Assembly: GCF_009737085.1 (NCBI RefSeq)
Contig: NZ_WOVL01000011.1
Span: 1 to 64,000 of the forward strand
DNA from: Paenibacillus sp. NEAU-GSW1
Lineage (GTDB): Bacteria > Bacillota > Bacilli > Paenibacillales > Paenibacillaceae
Direction: 5' to 3'
Length of the DNA: 64,000 nucleotides
Shown here one piece after another: positions 35,862 to 45,108 of the stretch (position 1 is its first letter; each line of letters begins with the position of its first letter). Made by a program: the position numbers and the translations under genes. Under the pieces are notes generated by a model. The model did no database searches. It was not told where the DNA came from and saw only the letters and a program-made list of their open reading frames with translations.

Positions 35862-36386
35862 ATGAGCGCAAAATGGTATACAGTCGGCAAACTGGTCAAC
35901 ACGCACGGCTTGCGCGGCGAAGTGAAAATTATGCCGAGCACCGATTTCGCGGACGAGCGCTTCGCCGTTGGCAGTAAGCTGTCTCTTCAGGACGAACAGT
36001 CGGGCAAAGCGATTGAAATTGAAATTACGGCTGCTCGTGAGCATAAAGGAACCTACATTGCCAAGCTGAAAGGCTTTAACGACATCAATGAGGTAGAGAA
36101 GTACAAAGGCTGGTTGCTTAAAATTTCCGAAACAGAGCAGGCTGAGCTTGAGGATGGACAGTATTACTATCATCAAATAATCGGCTGCAAAGCGGTTACC
36201 GAGGATGGCGAGGAGCTTGGCGTCATTTCGGAAATTTTAAGCCCGGGCGCGAATCACGTATGGGTGGTTGATCGTGTTAAGCCGAAGGGCAAGCAAATTT
36301 TGCTGCCGGTAATCGACGATGTTATCCTCGATGTAGACGTGGCCGAGAAGGTCGTTACGGTTCGTTTGCTGGAAGGGCTGATTTAA
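35862..36386 (+). CDS. rimM: Ribosome maturation factor RimM
   Basis: RimM binds S19 and helps mature the 30S head. The 174-residue protein starts [18 protein letters not shown], the family signature, and has a PRC-barrel C-domain with [17 protein letters not shown] and [14 protein letters not shown]. The stop is 4 bases before trmD, so the pair is coupled as in most bacteria. AAAGGGCTGG provides a weak ribosome site. Confidence 0.96.
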   Translation: MSAKWYTVGKLVNTHGLRGEVKIMPSTDFADERFAVGSKLSLQDEQSGKAIEIEITAAREHKGTYIAKLKGFNDINEVEKYKGWLLKISETEQAELEDGQYYYHQIIGCKAVTEDGEELGVISEILSPGANHVWVVDRVKPKGKQILLPVIDDVILDVDVAEKVVTVRLLEGLI

Positions 36387-36390
36387 CAAA

Positions 36391-37131
36391 ATGAAAATTG
36401 ATGTGTTAACGCTGTTTCCGGAAATGTTTCAAGGCGTTTTTAGCGCCAGCATTCTCGGTAAAGCGAATGAAAAAGGAATTGTATCGCTGAATGCAGTTAA
36501 TTTTCGCGAGTATGCGAACAATAAGCATAATACGGTTGACGACTACCCGTATGGCGGCGGCGGAGGAATGGTGCTGAAACCCGAACCGGTATTCGCGGCT
36601 GTAGAAGAGCTTGTTCATGCAAGCGGGAATAGCGGCAATAAACCAAGGGTCATTCTGATGTGCCCGCAAGGCGAATCCTTCACGCAAAAAAAAGCGGAGG
36701 AGCTGTCCAAAGAGGAGCATCTTGTTCTTATTTGCGGTCATTACGAAGGCTACGATGAACGGATTCGTGAATATCTGGTCACGGATGAGCTGTCCATCGG
36801 CGATTATGTGCTGACAGGCGGCGAAATTCCGGCGATGACTGTTATTGACAGCGTCGTTCGGCTTCTGCCGGGGGTGCTTGGCAATGAGACTTCCGCAGTT
36901 ACTGACTCATACAGCACCGGATTGCTGGAATACCCGCATTACACACGGCCTGCCGTGTTTCGTGACTGGGAAGTGCCTGAAGTGCTGTTGTCGGGCCATC
37001 ATAGCCGCATTGAGGGTTGGAGACGCGAGCAATCGCTTCTGCGAACGCTGCGCCGCCGCCCGGACTTGCTTGAGTCTGCCGAGTTGACCGCGAAAGAGCG
37101 GCAATGGCTTGAAACGATAAAAAAGGAATAA
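36391..37131 (+). CDS. trmD: tRNA (guanine37-N1)-methyltransferase TrmD
   Basis: TrmD methylates G37 next to the anticodon and prevents frameshifting. The 246 residues include [43 protein letters not shown] and the SPOUT knot [14 protein letters not shown]. All key positions are intact. The upstream neighbour rimM is only 4 bases away; a hairpin follows, so rplS is transcribed separately. Confidence 0.97.
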   Translation: MKIDVLTLFPEMFQGVFSASILGKANEKGIVSLNAVNFREYANNKHNTVDDYPYGGGGGMVLKPEPVFAAVEELVHASGNSGNKPRVILMCPQGESFTQKKAEELSKEEHLVLICGHYEGYDERIREYLVTDELSIGDYVLTGGEIPAMTVIDSVVRLLPGVLGNETSAVTDSYSTGLLEYPHYTRPAVFRDWEVPEVLLSGHHSRIEGWRREQSLLRTLRRRPDLLESAELTAKERQWLETIKKE

Positions 37132-37133
37132 CA

Positions 37134-37198
37134 AAGGGACCGGTTTGACCGCGCAGTCGAAGAGACGATTGGCGGGTGAACGGTCCCTTTATATTTTT
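37134..37198 (+). terminator. Terminator after trmD
   Basis: AAAGGGACCG at about 37134 pairs with CGGTCCCTTT at about 37183 across a 35-40 base loop, followed by an AT-rich run with six T. The long loop lowers confidence; it could also serve the opposing CAP/SLH gene. Confidence 0.6.
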
Positions 37199-37206
37199 TA
37201 TGCGAA

Positions 37207-38664
37207 TTATGGCTTGTAGAAATTTTGGGTATAATAAATACGGTAAGTACCGCCAAAAACAACGCCTGTGCCCAGTTTGGTCATTTTTGCGTGCAAAATG
37301 TTGCTGCGGTGGCTGGCGGAATTCATCCAGGCGAAATGAGCGTAAATGCTGTTCGTATGGCCTGCAGCTATATTTTCCGCGGCATAATGGTATGAAATGC
37401 CTTCGTCCTCCAATCGGTCGAACGGTGAACGGCCGTCAGGATCGGTATGGGAGAAGTAGCTTCTGTCAACCATGTCCTTGCTGTGTGCCCGGGCCGCTGC
37501 TGCCGCCTTGGTGTCCCAAGACAAAAGGTCAATTCCGCGTCTTTTGCGTTCGGCATTGGTTAAATCCATTATTTGCTTCTCGTAGCTGCTCTGGAGCGCG
37601 GTTTGATTGGCAACGCTCGTTTGGGACAAGGATGACGGTCTCATCTGCAAAATGCCGATGATGCGATCCGAATTATTGCGATCAATGAACAGCGTCGTCG
37701 CTATTCCGTCCTTATCGTAAGTGTAATAATCATTCGTCTCTGTACCGTTTATGCCGCTTAACGCCTTTCGCGCTTCAGAGAGCGTTACGCCCATATATAC
37801 ATTTTCGCTTGCTTGCCATTGCTTGACGGCGTTTGTGAACAGCCCGACTACTTTATTGTTGCGAATGCCGTACATCGCAAATGAATCATAATTGGCATTA
37901 TAGACCTGCCATGTAAAATCGCCGTCTGCAGCATCGCTTCGCGAAGCTTTTCCGAGCAGAAAAGACAGCTTATCTGCAGAATCGCCGATTGCAATGCCGT
38001 TCAGCAACGAAGAGTCATTCGATTCGGAGGAGAGCTTGTTGGCGGACAGCACTGACGTATGCTCTTTGATTCGATAAATAAAGGTGAGCGCTTCTGCCCT
38101 GGTCAATTGTCCTTCGGCATAAAAGCCTTGAACCGTAGGCGCGGTGCGTCCGTTCGTAATCTCTTCGTCAAGCAGCCATTGTATCGCGCCTGTCTCGGAC
38201 AGCGCTTTGCCTGTAGCTGCGGTTGCGAGAAGTCGCGCGGCCTCTCCGCGACGGAATACGCCGCTGTTAATGTCAAACACAAGCGGCCAGCCATGCTGGC
38301 GGGCGTAGCTGTAATAAGGCTTGTACCAAAGCTCGCCAGTCTGGGCTTGTCCCGCCAAGCCGTAGGCGCGCAGAAGCAGAGCTAAATATTCAGCTTCGTT
38401 AATCGCGCGGTCAGGACGGAAGGTGCCGTCATCGTAGCCTGTTACTAATCTCTCGTTAATGGCCCAATCAATATATTCTGAGGCCCAGTGGCCCCGCATA
38501 TCAGAAAACAATACGATTGAGGCTGTATCGACTGGTGCGGAGAACTCGCTGATTGTAGCGGATGCTTGAACTGGCGGGCTTACCGGAATAGCGGCTGACG
38601 ATGCGACGAGTAAGGAAAGAGCAGCGATTGCGCTCGATTTTGCCATTCGTGAACGATAAAACAA
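37207..38664 (-). CDS. Surface protein with SLH and CAP domains
   Basis: This exported protein has a signal peptide (AIAALSLLVASSAAIPV, cleavage near VQASA), then SLH-type repeats (MRGHWASEYIDWAINERLVT, GYDDGTFRPDRAINEAE and a second region with ITNGRTAPTVQGFYAEGQL) for cell-wall anchoring. A CAP-associated N-terminal domain (IGDSADKLSFLLGKASR) and a C-terminal CAP/SCP domain (LTNAERKRRGIDLLSWD, SYFSHTDPDGRSPFDRL, AENIAAGHT) follow. Function of such CAP proteins is unknown. I place the start at TTG 38664, 9 bases after AGAGAGG; ATG 38673 abuts that site and ATG 38646 is also possible. The frame stays open far upstream into rplS, which is a shadow. Confidence 0.87.
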   Translation of the reverse strand: MFYRSRMAKSSAIAALSLLVASSAAIPVSPPVQASATISEFSAPVDTASIVLFSDMRGHWASEYIDWAINERLVTGYDDGTFRPDRAINEAEYLALLLRAYGLAGQAQTGELWYKPYYSYARQHGWPLVFDINSGVFRRGEAARLLATAATGKALSETGAIQWLLDEEITNGRTAPTVQGFYAEGQLTRAEALTFIYRIKEHTSVLSANKLSSESNDSSLLNGIAIGDSADKLSFLLGKASRSDAADGDFTWQVYNANYDSFAMYGIRNNKVVGLFTNAVKQWQASENVYMGVTLSEARKALSGINGTETNDYYTYDKDGIATTLFIDRNNSDRIIGILQMRPSSLSQTSVANQTALQSSYEKQIMDLTNAERKRRGIDLLSWDTKAAAAARAHSKDMVDRSYFSHTDPDGRSPFDRLEDEGISYHYAAENIAAGHTNSIYAHFAWMNSASHRSNILHAKMTKLGTGVVFGGTYRIYYTQNFYKP

Positions 38665-38750
38665 AGATGACATCCTCTCTAGTTCTTGGTTTATTTTAGT
38701 ATACAATAGAGTTCGGCTGCCCTGCCAATTTTCATGCCATGAAAAACAGG

Positions 38751-38779
38751 TTGTATTTATCCTCGCGATATGATAAAAT
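38751..38779 (+). promoter_or_regulatory. Promoter of rplS
   Basis: TTGTAT at 38751-38756, a 17-base spacer and TAAAAT at 38774-38779 place the transcript start about 25 bases before the L19 leader hairpin. Confidence 0.6.
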
Positions 38780-38813
38780 TTCAAATGTTGTTTGTAATAT
38801 TCGGGCGGTCCGC

Positions 38814-38854
38814 TAATAGCAGTGATTCTGTTCAGTGGAACAAGGGAGCTATTA
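38814..38854 (+). ncRNA. L19 leader (autoregulatory hairpin of rplS)
   Basis: TAATAGC (38814-38820) pairs with GCTATTA (38848-38854); inside, TGTTC (38829-38833) pairs with GAACA (38838-38842) around an AGTG loop. This two-stem element of about 41 bases, 32 bases before rplS, fits the size and place of the known L19 leader of Bacillales. It probably lets excess L19 repress its own mRNA. Identification rests on structure and position, not a covariance search. Confidence 0.7.
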
Positions 38855-38886
38855 AGAACGTCTATGGTGGAAGGAGTGAATCCAAG

Positions 38887-39228
38887 ATGAATCTCGTACA
38901 AGCGATTACGCAAGAGCAGCTTCGCAAAGACCTTCCTAACTTTCGTCCCGGTGACACGTTGAAAGTTCACGTTAAAGTTATCGAGGGATCCCGCGAGCGG
39001 ATCCAGCTTTTCGAAGGCGTCGTTATTAAACGTCGCGGCGGAGGCATCAGCGAAACGTTTACAGTGCGCAAAATTTCCTACGGTGTTGGCGTGGAAAGAA
39101 CTTTCCCGCTGCACTCGCCTAAACTCGAAAAAATCGAAGTGGCACGCCGTGGTAAAGTACGTCGCGCGAAACTGTATTACCTTCGCAACCTGCGCGGTAA
39201 AGCTGCAAGAATTAAAGAAATTCGCTAA
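38887..39228 (+). CDS. rplS: 50S ribosomal protein L19
   Basis: This 114-residue ribosomal protein at the 30S-50S interface contains [47 protein letters not shown] and [23 protein letters not shown] 38887 follows GGAAGGAGTG; an in-frame extension to 38770 covers the leader and is not coding. It is a single-gene transcript with its own promoter, leader and terminator. Confidence 0.97.
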   Translation: MNLVQAITQEQLRKDLPNFRPGDTLKVHVKVIEGSRERIQLFEGVVIKRRGGGISETFTVRKISYGVGVERTFPLHSPKLEKIEVARRGKVRRAKLYYLRNLRGKAARIKEIR

Positions 39229-39242
39229 GATTGAACGACAAG

Positions 39243-39269
39243 AGGGGCTTGCGCAAACAAGCCCCTTTT
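39243..39269 (+). terminator. Terminator of rplS
   Basis: AGGGGCTTG and CAAGCCCCT form a perfect 9-bp stem with a CGCAAA loop followed by a T4 run. Confidence 0.93.
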
Positions 39270-39342
39270 CGTTATTTTCAATGACCGATTCTCACTGCCC
39301 ATTGCCTTAAATATGGATTACAGACGAAGGAAGGCGTAAAGA

Positions 39343-40023
39343 ATGAACCCAGAGCAGCGAAATACAGAAGTTGAGGCGTCAAATACGCCAGCATCGGAAA
39401 CTACGGAGACAACGAACGGAAACGCGGCCAAGGGTACGGGCGGACGCGCCTATAAGGAAATCGTCGAATGGATCAAAGCGCTCGCAATTGCGATCATTCT
39501 CGTCTTCGTTATTAGGCAGTTTTTGTTCTCGCCGTTCATTGTCGAGGGCCCTTCTATGGAGCCGAATTTTGTGACGGGCGAGCGAGTGATTGTCAACAAA
39601 TTGCTTTTTAATATACGGGAGCCGAAGCATGGCGAGGTTGTCGTATTCCACGTGCCGGACCAAGGACGCGATTTCATTAAACGGGTAATCGCGCTGCCAG
39701 GCGAGACGATCCGCGTTGACGGTGACGATGTGTTTGTTAACGATCAGAAAATTGAGGAACCTTATATTAAGGAAGCCATTGAGGCAGCTCATGCCGAGGG
39801 GCGTCTGTATAACGAAGAGAATAACAATTCCAACTATCCGAACGAATTGAATACGGAAGTAACCGTGCCGGAAGGCTACATATTCGCGATGGGCGACCAT
39901 CGCAACAATAGCCAAGACAGCCGCCAAATCGGGTTTATATCCGAGAAGGAATTGATCGGACGAGCTGACGTTATTTTTTGGCCGGTAAACAAATTAAGCT
40001 TTATCAAGCACGACTACAACTAA
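39343..40023 (+). CDS. lepB: Type I signal peptidase
   Basis: This membrane protease removes signal peptides from exported proteins. The 226 residues have a polar N-terminal tail of about 40, one membrane helix (45-62), nucleophile Ser71 in VEGPSMEPNF, general base Lys113 in DFIKRVIALPGE and box E GDHRNNSQDSR. It is the Gram-positive single-anchor type. The start follows GAAGGAAGG. Its place between rplS and rbgA is a common Paenibacillus arrangement; B. subtilis has no gene here. Confidence 0.96.
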   Translation: MNPEQRNTEVEASNTPASETTETTNGNAAKGTGGRAYKEIVEWIKALAIAIILVFVIRQFLFSPFIVEGPSMEPNFVTGERVIVNKLLFNIREPKHGEVVVFHVPDQGRDFIKRVIALPGETIRVDGDDVFVNDQKIEEPYIKEAIEAAHAEGRLYNEENNNSNYPNELNTEVTVPEGYIFAMGDHRNNSQDSRQIGFISEKELIGRADVIFWPVNKLSFIKHDYN

Positions 40024-40077
40024 TCAATGAATAATGCTTCAAGCGGTATGGCGAAGGCGAAGAGGTGAAATGAGAAA

Positions 40078-40989
40078 ATGACCATTCAATGGTTTCCCGG
40101 TCACATGACTCGGGCCAAGAGGCAAATACAGGATAAACTTAAGCTGATCGACATTGCCATTGAGCTGTTGGATGCGCGCGTTCCGCTGTCTAGCCGAAAT
40201 CCTATGGTAGATGAAATATTAGGCGGCAAGCCTAGATTGATCGTATTGAATAAATCCGATTTGGCGGATCCAAAGATTACTGAGCAATGGATTGCGTATT
40301 TCAAATACGAAGGCCATGAAGTGATTTCGGTCGATTCGTCGACAGGAACGCGGGTATCGGAAATTCCGGTAATGGCGAGACATATTTTGCGTGAAAAGAT
40401 TGAACGCCAGCTTTCAAAAGGAATCAATCCGAGAGCGGTGCGCGGTTTGATCGTAGGCATTCCAAACGTCGGCAAATCGACGCTTATTAACCGGCTTGCC
40501 GGCCGGAATATTGCGATTACAGGCGATCGTCCAGGCGTGACCAAAGGCCAGCAATGGATTAAGGTCGGCACGGAGATGGAGCTTCTCGATACACCGGGCA
40601 TTTTGTGGCCGAAGTTCGAGGATATGCTTGTCGGTTACCGGCTTGCAATGACAGGCGCGATTAAAGAGCAAGTGTTGAACATCGAAGATATCGCTTTTTT
40701 CGCCGTTCGCGATTTGGCAGACCGTTATTGGCCGGCTTTAAAGGAAAGGTTCGAGCTCGATAAGCCGCCTGCGGATTTGGAGGACGCCGACGAAATTGTC
40801 CGTCTGATGGAAGAGATCGGTCGTCGCAGAGGCTGTCTGCTGGGCGGAGGAAGAGTAGATCTGGAGAAAACATCGGGCATCATTTTGCGCGAGCTGCGGG
40901 CCGGGAAGCTTGGCCGCATCACGTATGAAACGCCGTATCCGGCTGAGACTCGCTCGGGAGAGCCAAACGGAGAGCGCAGCAGAGAGTAG
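40078..40989 (+). CDS. rbgA: Ribosome biogenesis GTPase RbgA (YlqF)
   Basis: RbgA is an essential GTPase for late 50S assembly. It is a circularly permuted GTPase: G4 (VLNKSDLAD) near residue 60 precedes G1 ([16 protein letters not shown]) near 125 and G3 ([10 protein letters not shown]). It starts [16 protein letters not shown], the family signature, with the catalytic-type His in FPGHM. The C-terminal ANTAR-like helical domain is present. Start after AGAGGTGA. It precedes rnhB, as in B. subtilis. Confidence 0.95.
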   Translation: MTIQWFPGHMTRAKRQIQDKLKLIDIAIELLDARVPLSSRNPMVDEILGGKPRLIVLNKSDLADPKITEQWIAYFKYEGHEVISVDSSTGTRVSEIPVMARHILREKIERQLSKGINPRAVRGLIVGIPNVGKSTLINRLAGRNIAITGDRPGVTKGQQWIKVGTEMELLDTPGILWPKFEDMLVGYRLAMTGAIKEQVLNIEDIAFFAVRDLADRYWPALKERFELDKPPADLEDADEIVRLMEEIGRRRGCLLGGGRVDLEKTSGIILRELRAGKLGRITYETPYPAETRSGEPNGERSRE

Positions 40990-41061
40990 CATGCAGGCGG
41001 CGTTCGGTTAAAACGTAAGACAACACGCAGCTGCACAATTGGGGAAAATGGGGAAAAAGAT

Positions 41062-41676
41062 ATGCTGGAGTATGAGCAAAGGCTATGGTCGGAAGGCTAT
41101 TCCGCCATTGCTGGCGTTGACGAAGTGGGGCGCGGCTGCTTGTTTGGCGACGTCGTGGCAGCTGCTGTAATTTTACCCCCGCATGTGACGCTGGAGGGAG
41201 TTAATGACTCCAAGAAGCTGTCGGAGAAAAAACGCGAGCAGCTTTATGATGTTATCACCCGCGAGAGCGTCGCTTGGGCGGCAGCGCGAGTTGATTCGGT
41301 GACGATTGACCGTATCAACATTAAGCAGGCTTCGCGGCTGGCAATGAAGCTTGCGGTTGAGGCACTCCAGACGAAAGCGGATTATTTGCTGGTTGACGCT
41401 GAAAAGGTTGACGCTCCTCAGCCCCAGATGGCTATCATCAAAGGGGATGCGACGAGCCAATCGATCGCCGCGGCGTCGATTATTGCGAAAGTGACGCGAG
41501 ACCGGTTATGTGTCGGGGAATGGGAGCAGCTATATCCGGAATATGGCATCGCGATACATAAGGGTTATGCGACTAAGCTGCATCGGGAACGGTTGATCAC
41601 ATATGGCGCAAGTCCGCTGCATCGGCGAAGTTTTCTCGGTAAAATAGTGATGGAACAGCAGGAGCTGCTGTTCTGA
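41062..41676 (+). CDS. rnhB: Ribonuclease HII
   Basis: RNase HII removes ribonucleotides and RNA from DNA-RNA hybrids. The 204 residues show the catalytic Asp-Glu pair in AGVDEVGRGCLFGDV, then NDSKKLSEKKRE and DAEKVD for the remaining acidic residues. The protein lacks the ~70-residue N-terminal extension of B. subtilis RnhB. Start at ATG 41062 after GGGGAAAATGGGG is supported by the motif close behind. A strong terminator follows. Confidence 0.95.
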   Translation: MLEYEQRLWSEGYSAIAGVDEVGRGCLFGDVVAAAVILPPHVTLEGVNDSKKLSEKKREQLYDVITRESVAWAAARVDSVTIDRINIKQASRLAMKLAVEALQTKADYLLVDAEKVDAPQPQMAIIKGDATSQSIAAASIIAKVTRDRLCVGEWEQLYPEYGIAIHKGYATKLHRERLITYGASPLHRRSFLGKIVMEQQELLF

Positions 41677-41685
41677 TTGCAAAGG

Positions 41686-41723
41686 GAGCAAGCGATTCTG
41701 TTACGGATCGCTTGCTCTTTTTT
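41686..41723 (+). terminator. Terminator after rnhB
   Basis: GAGCAAGCGAT and ATCGCTTGCTC form a perfect 11-bp stem with a 10-base loop, followed by six T. Confidence 0.93.
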
Positions 41724-41822
41724 GCATCACGAAGAATAGCCAAACTGCTCCTTCACTGATCCCTCAAAATAACCGATAATAGAAATAATAGTAACGCGGA
41801 ACGAGAGCGGGAGTTGATATAG

Positions 41823-43850
41823 ATGAATATCAGCCAAATGATGAGAGGCTTGCTCGGAGAAACAACTCCGGGCGAAACTCGGGCTATGGAGCTGAAAGCC
41901 GGACAGGTGGTGCGCGGCGTCGTCGTTCAAGTGATGGAAAATAACGAAGCGGTTGTGCAAATTAACGGCGTACAGGTCAAAGCGCAGCTTGAAGCGCCGC
42001 TGCAGCAGGGACAAGCCGCTATGCTCCAGGTACAGCCGCAATCGGACAGCAGCTTAATTGTTCTGAAGCCGGTCGATCCGAGCGTTGCAGGCTCGCCGGA
42101 AAGCGAGCTGAAAGATTTAGCGAAGCTGCTCGGCCTTCCGGAACAAAAGTGGGCGATTGAGCTGGTTAAGGAGCTGCGGCGAGAGGGGTATACGATAAAC
42201 CGTGAAGCGGCTCGTCTGTTTATGGAAGCCGCTGCGGCGATGCCAAAGGGCGCGGATGCCGAGCAGTGGATGCAGGCGGCAGCTGCGGCGTTCAAGCGGG
42301 GCCTGCCAATGACGGCTGGCACGGTGAGCGGGCTGCTGCAGGTGAAGTTCGGGCGCCCTGCGCACGAGCTTCTTGAGTTGCTGCAGCAGCAGTTGGCGGA
42401 TGTAACCGCAAACGGCAGCAGCGATGCGGACGCGCCGGGAACGGCGAATGCGGCGGCTGAAAAGCGGCTGCCGCAGTTGGCGGCTCGTCTGCAAGCGATG
42501 TTAAGCGGCGGCGCTGATCTTATGCGAGTCGTTGCGGACGGAGCGGAGCATATGGCTGGCCGCGCAGCGGCACGCGAGAGCGGCTTGCCAGCGAATGCAG
42601 GGTTAAAGCTAGAAGGTCAAGCTGCAGGAAATGCAGCTCCTGGAGCAGCGGCAGAATCAGCCAGCCGCATTTCTGCGGCGAGCAATGGCGCCAATAAGGG
42701 TATGACAAACCTCGTTAACGGCGCTTCACTCGAGGTGTCGGGGGAGACTGAGGCTCAAGCCGCGAATTCAGCTAAGCGTGCTGAAGCCGAAGCCTCTCCG
42801 CCGCGGAATGCCATGTTGAATGCGGCGGCAGGAGGCTCGGACGCTTCAGAACATGATGCTGGCATTGCGACTGCCCGTCAAGCAGCGTTGACGCCAACGG
42901 GCGGCGCAGCTGCTTCGAACTGGCTCGGCCAGATGATGAAATGGATGGGGGTCGACTATGAGAATCAGCTGTTAAAGCAATTGCCTTCGAATAGTCCAGC
43001 TTCTGCGCCTGCAGCTGCAGCGATACCGGCAAACCCGGCTGAACAGCCGCAATCGACGGTTCCGAATAACGTAGGCAGGCAAATCGATGCTGAAGTCCCA
43101 GTCCGCGGCGGCGCGGAGCTAGCAACGGTTAAACCGGATGCTCCGCAGACGACCGCGCATGTCTCCACTGTTGCAATGCAGCAATCGGCACATGAACGAG
43201 CAGCGGAGGTCAATAAGCTGCCGCAAGCAGCGGGCATGGAATTGGAGCGGCTTGCCGCAAGCGGAGAGCTGCTGCACAATGACACAAAAGTTGCGTCGCA
43301 TGATTCGTTGAAAAGCTTGCTTCTCGCCGTTGCCGCTTCAGATGATGCGCCGGCGGCGCTGCGTGATACCGCTCAGCAGTTGGTACAGCAAATTACCGGT
43401 CAGCAATTGATGCTGACACCAGAGCGTAATGGCGATCTGTTCTCGCACATGACGATGTACATTCCGTTAAACGGACCGGACGGAAACCAGACCGCTTCCG
43501 TGCAAATTCAGACGAGACGCGGCCGCAAAGGGGAATTGGATGCGGAAAATTGCCGCCTGCTCTTTCATTTATCCATGCGCAATCTGGGCGAAACGATCGT
43601 TGACGTTAACGTGACGGACAAAATTGTCAGTCTAACCATATGGAATGATCACCCGGCAATTGGCGCGTTGACGGAAGCCTCGCGCTCCGAAGTGGCGGAA
43701 AGCTTGGGTAAATCCGGCTATCAATTGCTTTCCTTGCGCACAACGCCAACCTTTAAAGGAGAGTCCGCAGGAGAGTTGGAGAAGAATGCGGCGGCGGAGC
43801 CTTCGACGCTAGCTTCCGGGCGTTATAAAGGAGTCGACTTTCGCATATGA
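41823..43850 (+). CDS. FliK-like protein, YlqG position
   Basis: This 675-residue protein occupies the place of B. subtilis ylqG. The N-terminal ~110 residues form a small beta-rich domain (LKAGQVVRGVVVQVMENNEA). Residues ~190-450 are an Ala/Ser-rich linker of low complexity. The C-terminal ~130 residues (YIPLNGPDGNQTASVQIQ, RLLFHLSMRNLGETIVDVNV) resemble the hook-length control domain of FliK. The stop overlaps the next start by 4 bases (ATGA), and that gene is FlhB-C-like, so the pair mirrors FliK-FlhB. Function has not been shown; a role in flagellar export control is inference. Confidence 0.75.
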   Translation: MNISQMMRGLLGETTPGETRAMELKAGQVVRGVVVQVMENNEAVVQINGVQVKAQLEAPLQQGQAAMLQVQPQSDSSLIVLKPVDPSVAGSPESELKDLAKLLGLPEQKWAIELVKELRREGYTINREAARLFMEAAAAMPKGADAEQWMQAAAAAFKRGLPMTAGTVSGLLQVKFGRPAHELLELLQQQLADVTANGSSDADAPGTANAAAEKRLPQLAARLQAMLSGGADLMRVVADGAEHMAGRAAARESGLPANAGLKLEGQAAGNAAPGAAAESASRISAASNGANKGMTNLVNGASLEVSGETEAQAANSAKRAEAEASPPRNAMLNAAAGGSDASEHDAGIATARQAALTPTGGAAASNWLGQMMKWMGVDYENQLLKQLPSNSPASAPAAAAIPANPAEQPQSTVPNNVGRQIDAEVPVRGGAELATVKPDAPQTTAHVSTVAMQQSAHERAAEVNKLPQAAGMELERLAASGELLHNDTKVASHDSLKSLLLAVAASDDAPAALRDTAQQLVQQITGQQLMLTPERNGDLFSHMTMYIPLNGPDGNQTASVQIQTRRGRKGELDAENCRLLFHLSMRNLGETIVDVNVTDKIVSLTIWNDHPAIGALTEASRSEVAESLGKSGYQLLSLRTTPTFKGESAGELEKNAAAEPSTLASGRYKGVDFRI

Positions 43851-44158
43851 CGAATGCCAATCGCAATGAAAAGAATAAACCGACCCCGATCCGCAAAGCG
43901 GTCGCGCTTAAATATGATCCGGGTGACAATGCGGCGCCGGTTGTCGTAGCGAAAGGGAAAGGCCACTTAGCGGAACGTATAGTCGGCGCAGCGCAGGACA
44001 ACGGCGTGCCCATTCAAGAGGACGCTTCGTTGGTGGAGGTGCTTTCCAAGCTGGATATAGATCAGACGATTCCTCCTGAGCTTTATACGCTAGTAGCTGA
44101 AATACTAAGCTTCGTCTATCGTTCGGATCGTAAAGCGAGGGAATGGAATGAAGGATGA
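43847..44158 (+). CDS. ylqH: Stand-alone FlhB C-terminal domain homologue (YlqH)
   Basis: This 103-residue protein matches the cytoplasmic C-domain of FlhB, without the membrane part. FlhB cuts itself at NPTH; here the sequence NKPTPIRKAVALKYDPGD begins right before that point with Lys replacing Asn, so no self-cleavage can occur and the protein resembles the already cut product. VAKGKGHLAERI and NGVPIQEDASLVEVL follow as in FlhB. It overlaps the FliK-like gene by 4 bases and yraN by 11, so all three are translated together. Confidence 0.88.
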   Translation: MTNANRNEKNKPTPIRKAVALKYDPGDNAAPVVVAKGKGHLAERIVGAAQDNGVPIQEDASLVEVLSKLDIDQTIPPELYTLVAEILSFVYRSDRKAREWNEG

Positions 44159-44552
44159 TTCGATCCGCCGTCGCGATGCTGCGCCAACTGGAAGGGCTGA
44201 CGGCCGGAAACGAACGGGAAAGCTCGGAGAAGATGCCGCTTGCGCTCACTTGGAGGCTGCCGGACTGACAATCGTCGAACGCAATTGGCGCTGCCGCATC
44301 GGAGAAATTGATATTATTGCGAGTCGCGAAGGAATATTGCATTTTATTGAGGTCCGCACCCGAAGAGCAGGCGGACGATTCGGCACGGCGGCCGAATCGG
44401 TAGACCGGCGCAAACAGAGCAAAGTAACCGCGGCGGCGCAATTTTATTTGCGTCAGGCCGGGGTAATACAATGCCGATTTGATGTTGTTGCTATTACGCT
44501 TGACAGTCAGGATGCAATCGTCGAGCTTAACTATTTGGAATCTGCATTTTAA
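44148..44552 (+). CDS. yraN: UPF0102 family protein YraN
   Basis: This 134-residue protein has a restriction-endonuclease-like fold of the UPF0102 family, with GKLGEDAACAHLEAAGLTIV, RNWRCRIGEIDIIA and HFIEVRTRR (the E-x-K-like core has Arg in place of Lys in EVRTR, as in the family). Its cellular function is not settled; links to DNA uptake or recombination exist. The gene overlaps ylqH by 11 bases and is followed by a convergent terminator. Confidence 0.9.
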   Translation: MKDDSIRRRDAAPTGRADGRKRTGKLGEDAACAHLEAAGLTIVERNWRCRIGEIDIIASREGILHFIEVRTRRAGGRFGTAAESVDRRKQSKVTAAAQFYLRQAGVIQCRFDVVAITLDSQDAIVELNYLESAF

Positions 44553-44553
44553 T

Positions 44554-44601
44554 AGAAGCAAGCCGCGGACGGATGCGTCGATCCCGCGGCTTGCTTCTCG
44601 T
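44554..44601. terminator. Convergent terminator between yraN and NlpC/P60 gene
   Basis: AGAAGCAAGCCGCGG and CCGCGGCTTGCTTCT form a perfect 15-bp stem with a loop of about 15 bases. T/A stretches are short on both sides, but the stem lies exactly between opposing genes. Confidence 0.8.
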
Positions 44602-45012
44602 TTAATAGCGGTTTGCCCGCAATGCGGATATGCGCTTCGAGAACAAATACGTCTTTTTCCAATACGGTTTTGACATTTTCGTTATTACGACTTTGTATGG
44701 GGCGACGCAATGGATGAACGTTTGGTTGCCGGCATAAATCGCGACATGGCCAACGATGTCTTTAAACGGGTATTTGCCAGGGACGTAGAAAAACAAGAGA
44801 TCGCCGATTCGTAAGTCGTTTTTTGGGACAAATGACCCGAATAGCGATTGCTCTATTGCGGTCCGAGGCAGCGAGATGCCGTACTTGGCATATACGCTTT
44901 GAACGAACGAAGAACAGTCCATTGCGCGTTGCGGCGGGTGCTTCCTATACCTTAGACCTACAAAATGTTTGCCATAATTCACGATACAGCTTGCTTTATT
45001 CGTTTTAATCAA
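44602..45012 (-). CDS. NlpC/P60 family peptidase, catalytic domain only
   Basis: This 136-residue protein is the NlpC/P60 cysteine peptidase domain, which cuts peptidoglycan stem peptides. The catalytic Cys is in RAMDCSSFVQSVYAKYG, the His in VGHVAIYAGNQTFIHC. LRIGDLLFFYVPG is typical of the fold. No signal peptide or wall-binding domain is present, so export is unclear. The TTG at 45012 directly abuts GAGGGG, which is too close for a normal site; a start slightly inside the frame is possible. It is transcribed against yraN. Confidence 0.82.
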   Translation of the reverse strand: MIKTNKASCIVNYGKHFVGLRYRKHPPQRAMDCSSFVQSVYAKYGISLPRTAIEQSLFGSFVPKNDLRIGDLLFFYVPGKYPFKDIVGHVAIYAGNQTFIHCVAPYKVVITKMSKPYWKKTYLFSKRISALRANRY

Positions 45013-45108
45013 CCCCTCGTATACATAGCGTCATTAGAAGAAAAGGAATTTTCACTATTTCATAACGTATGCGACAAGCTGTTGAAACGAATAGTCTCTA
45101 GCACTGCT

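Noticed and set aside
38665..39114. N-terminal extension of the CAP/SLH protein
   Set aside because: It would run across the rplS promoter, leader and coding region and would bury the signal peptide in the interior.
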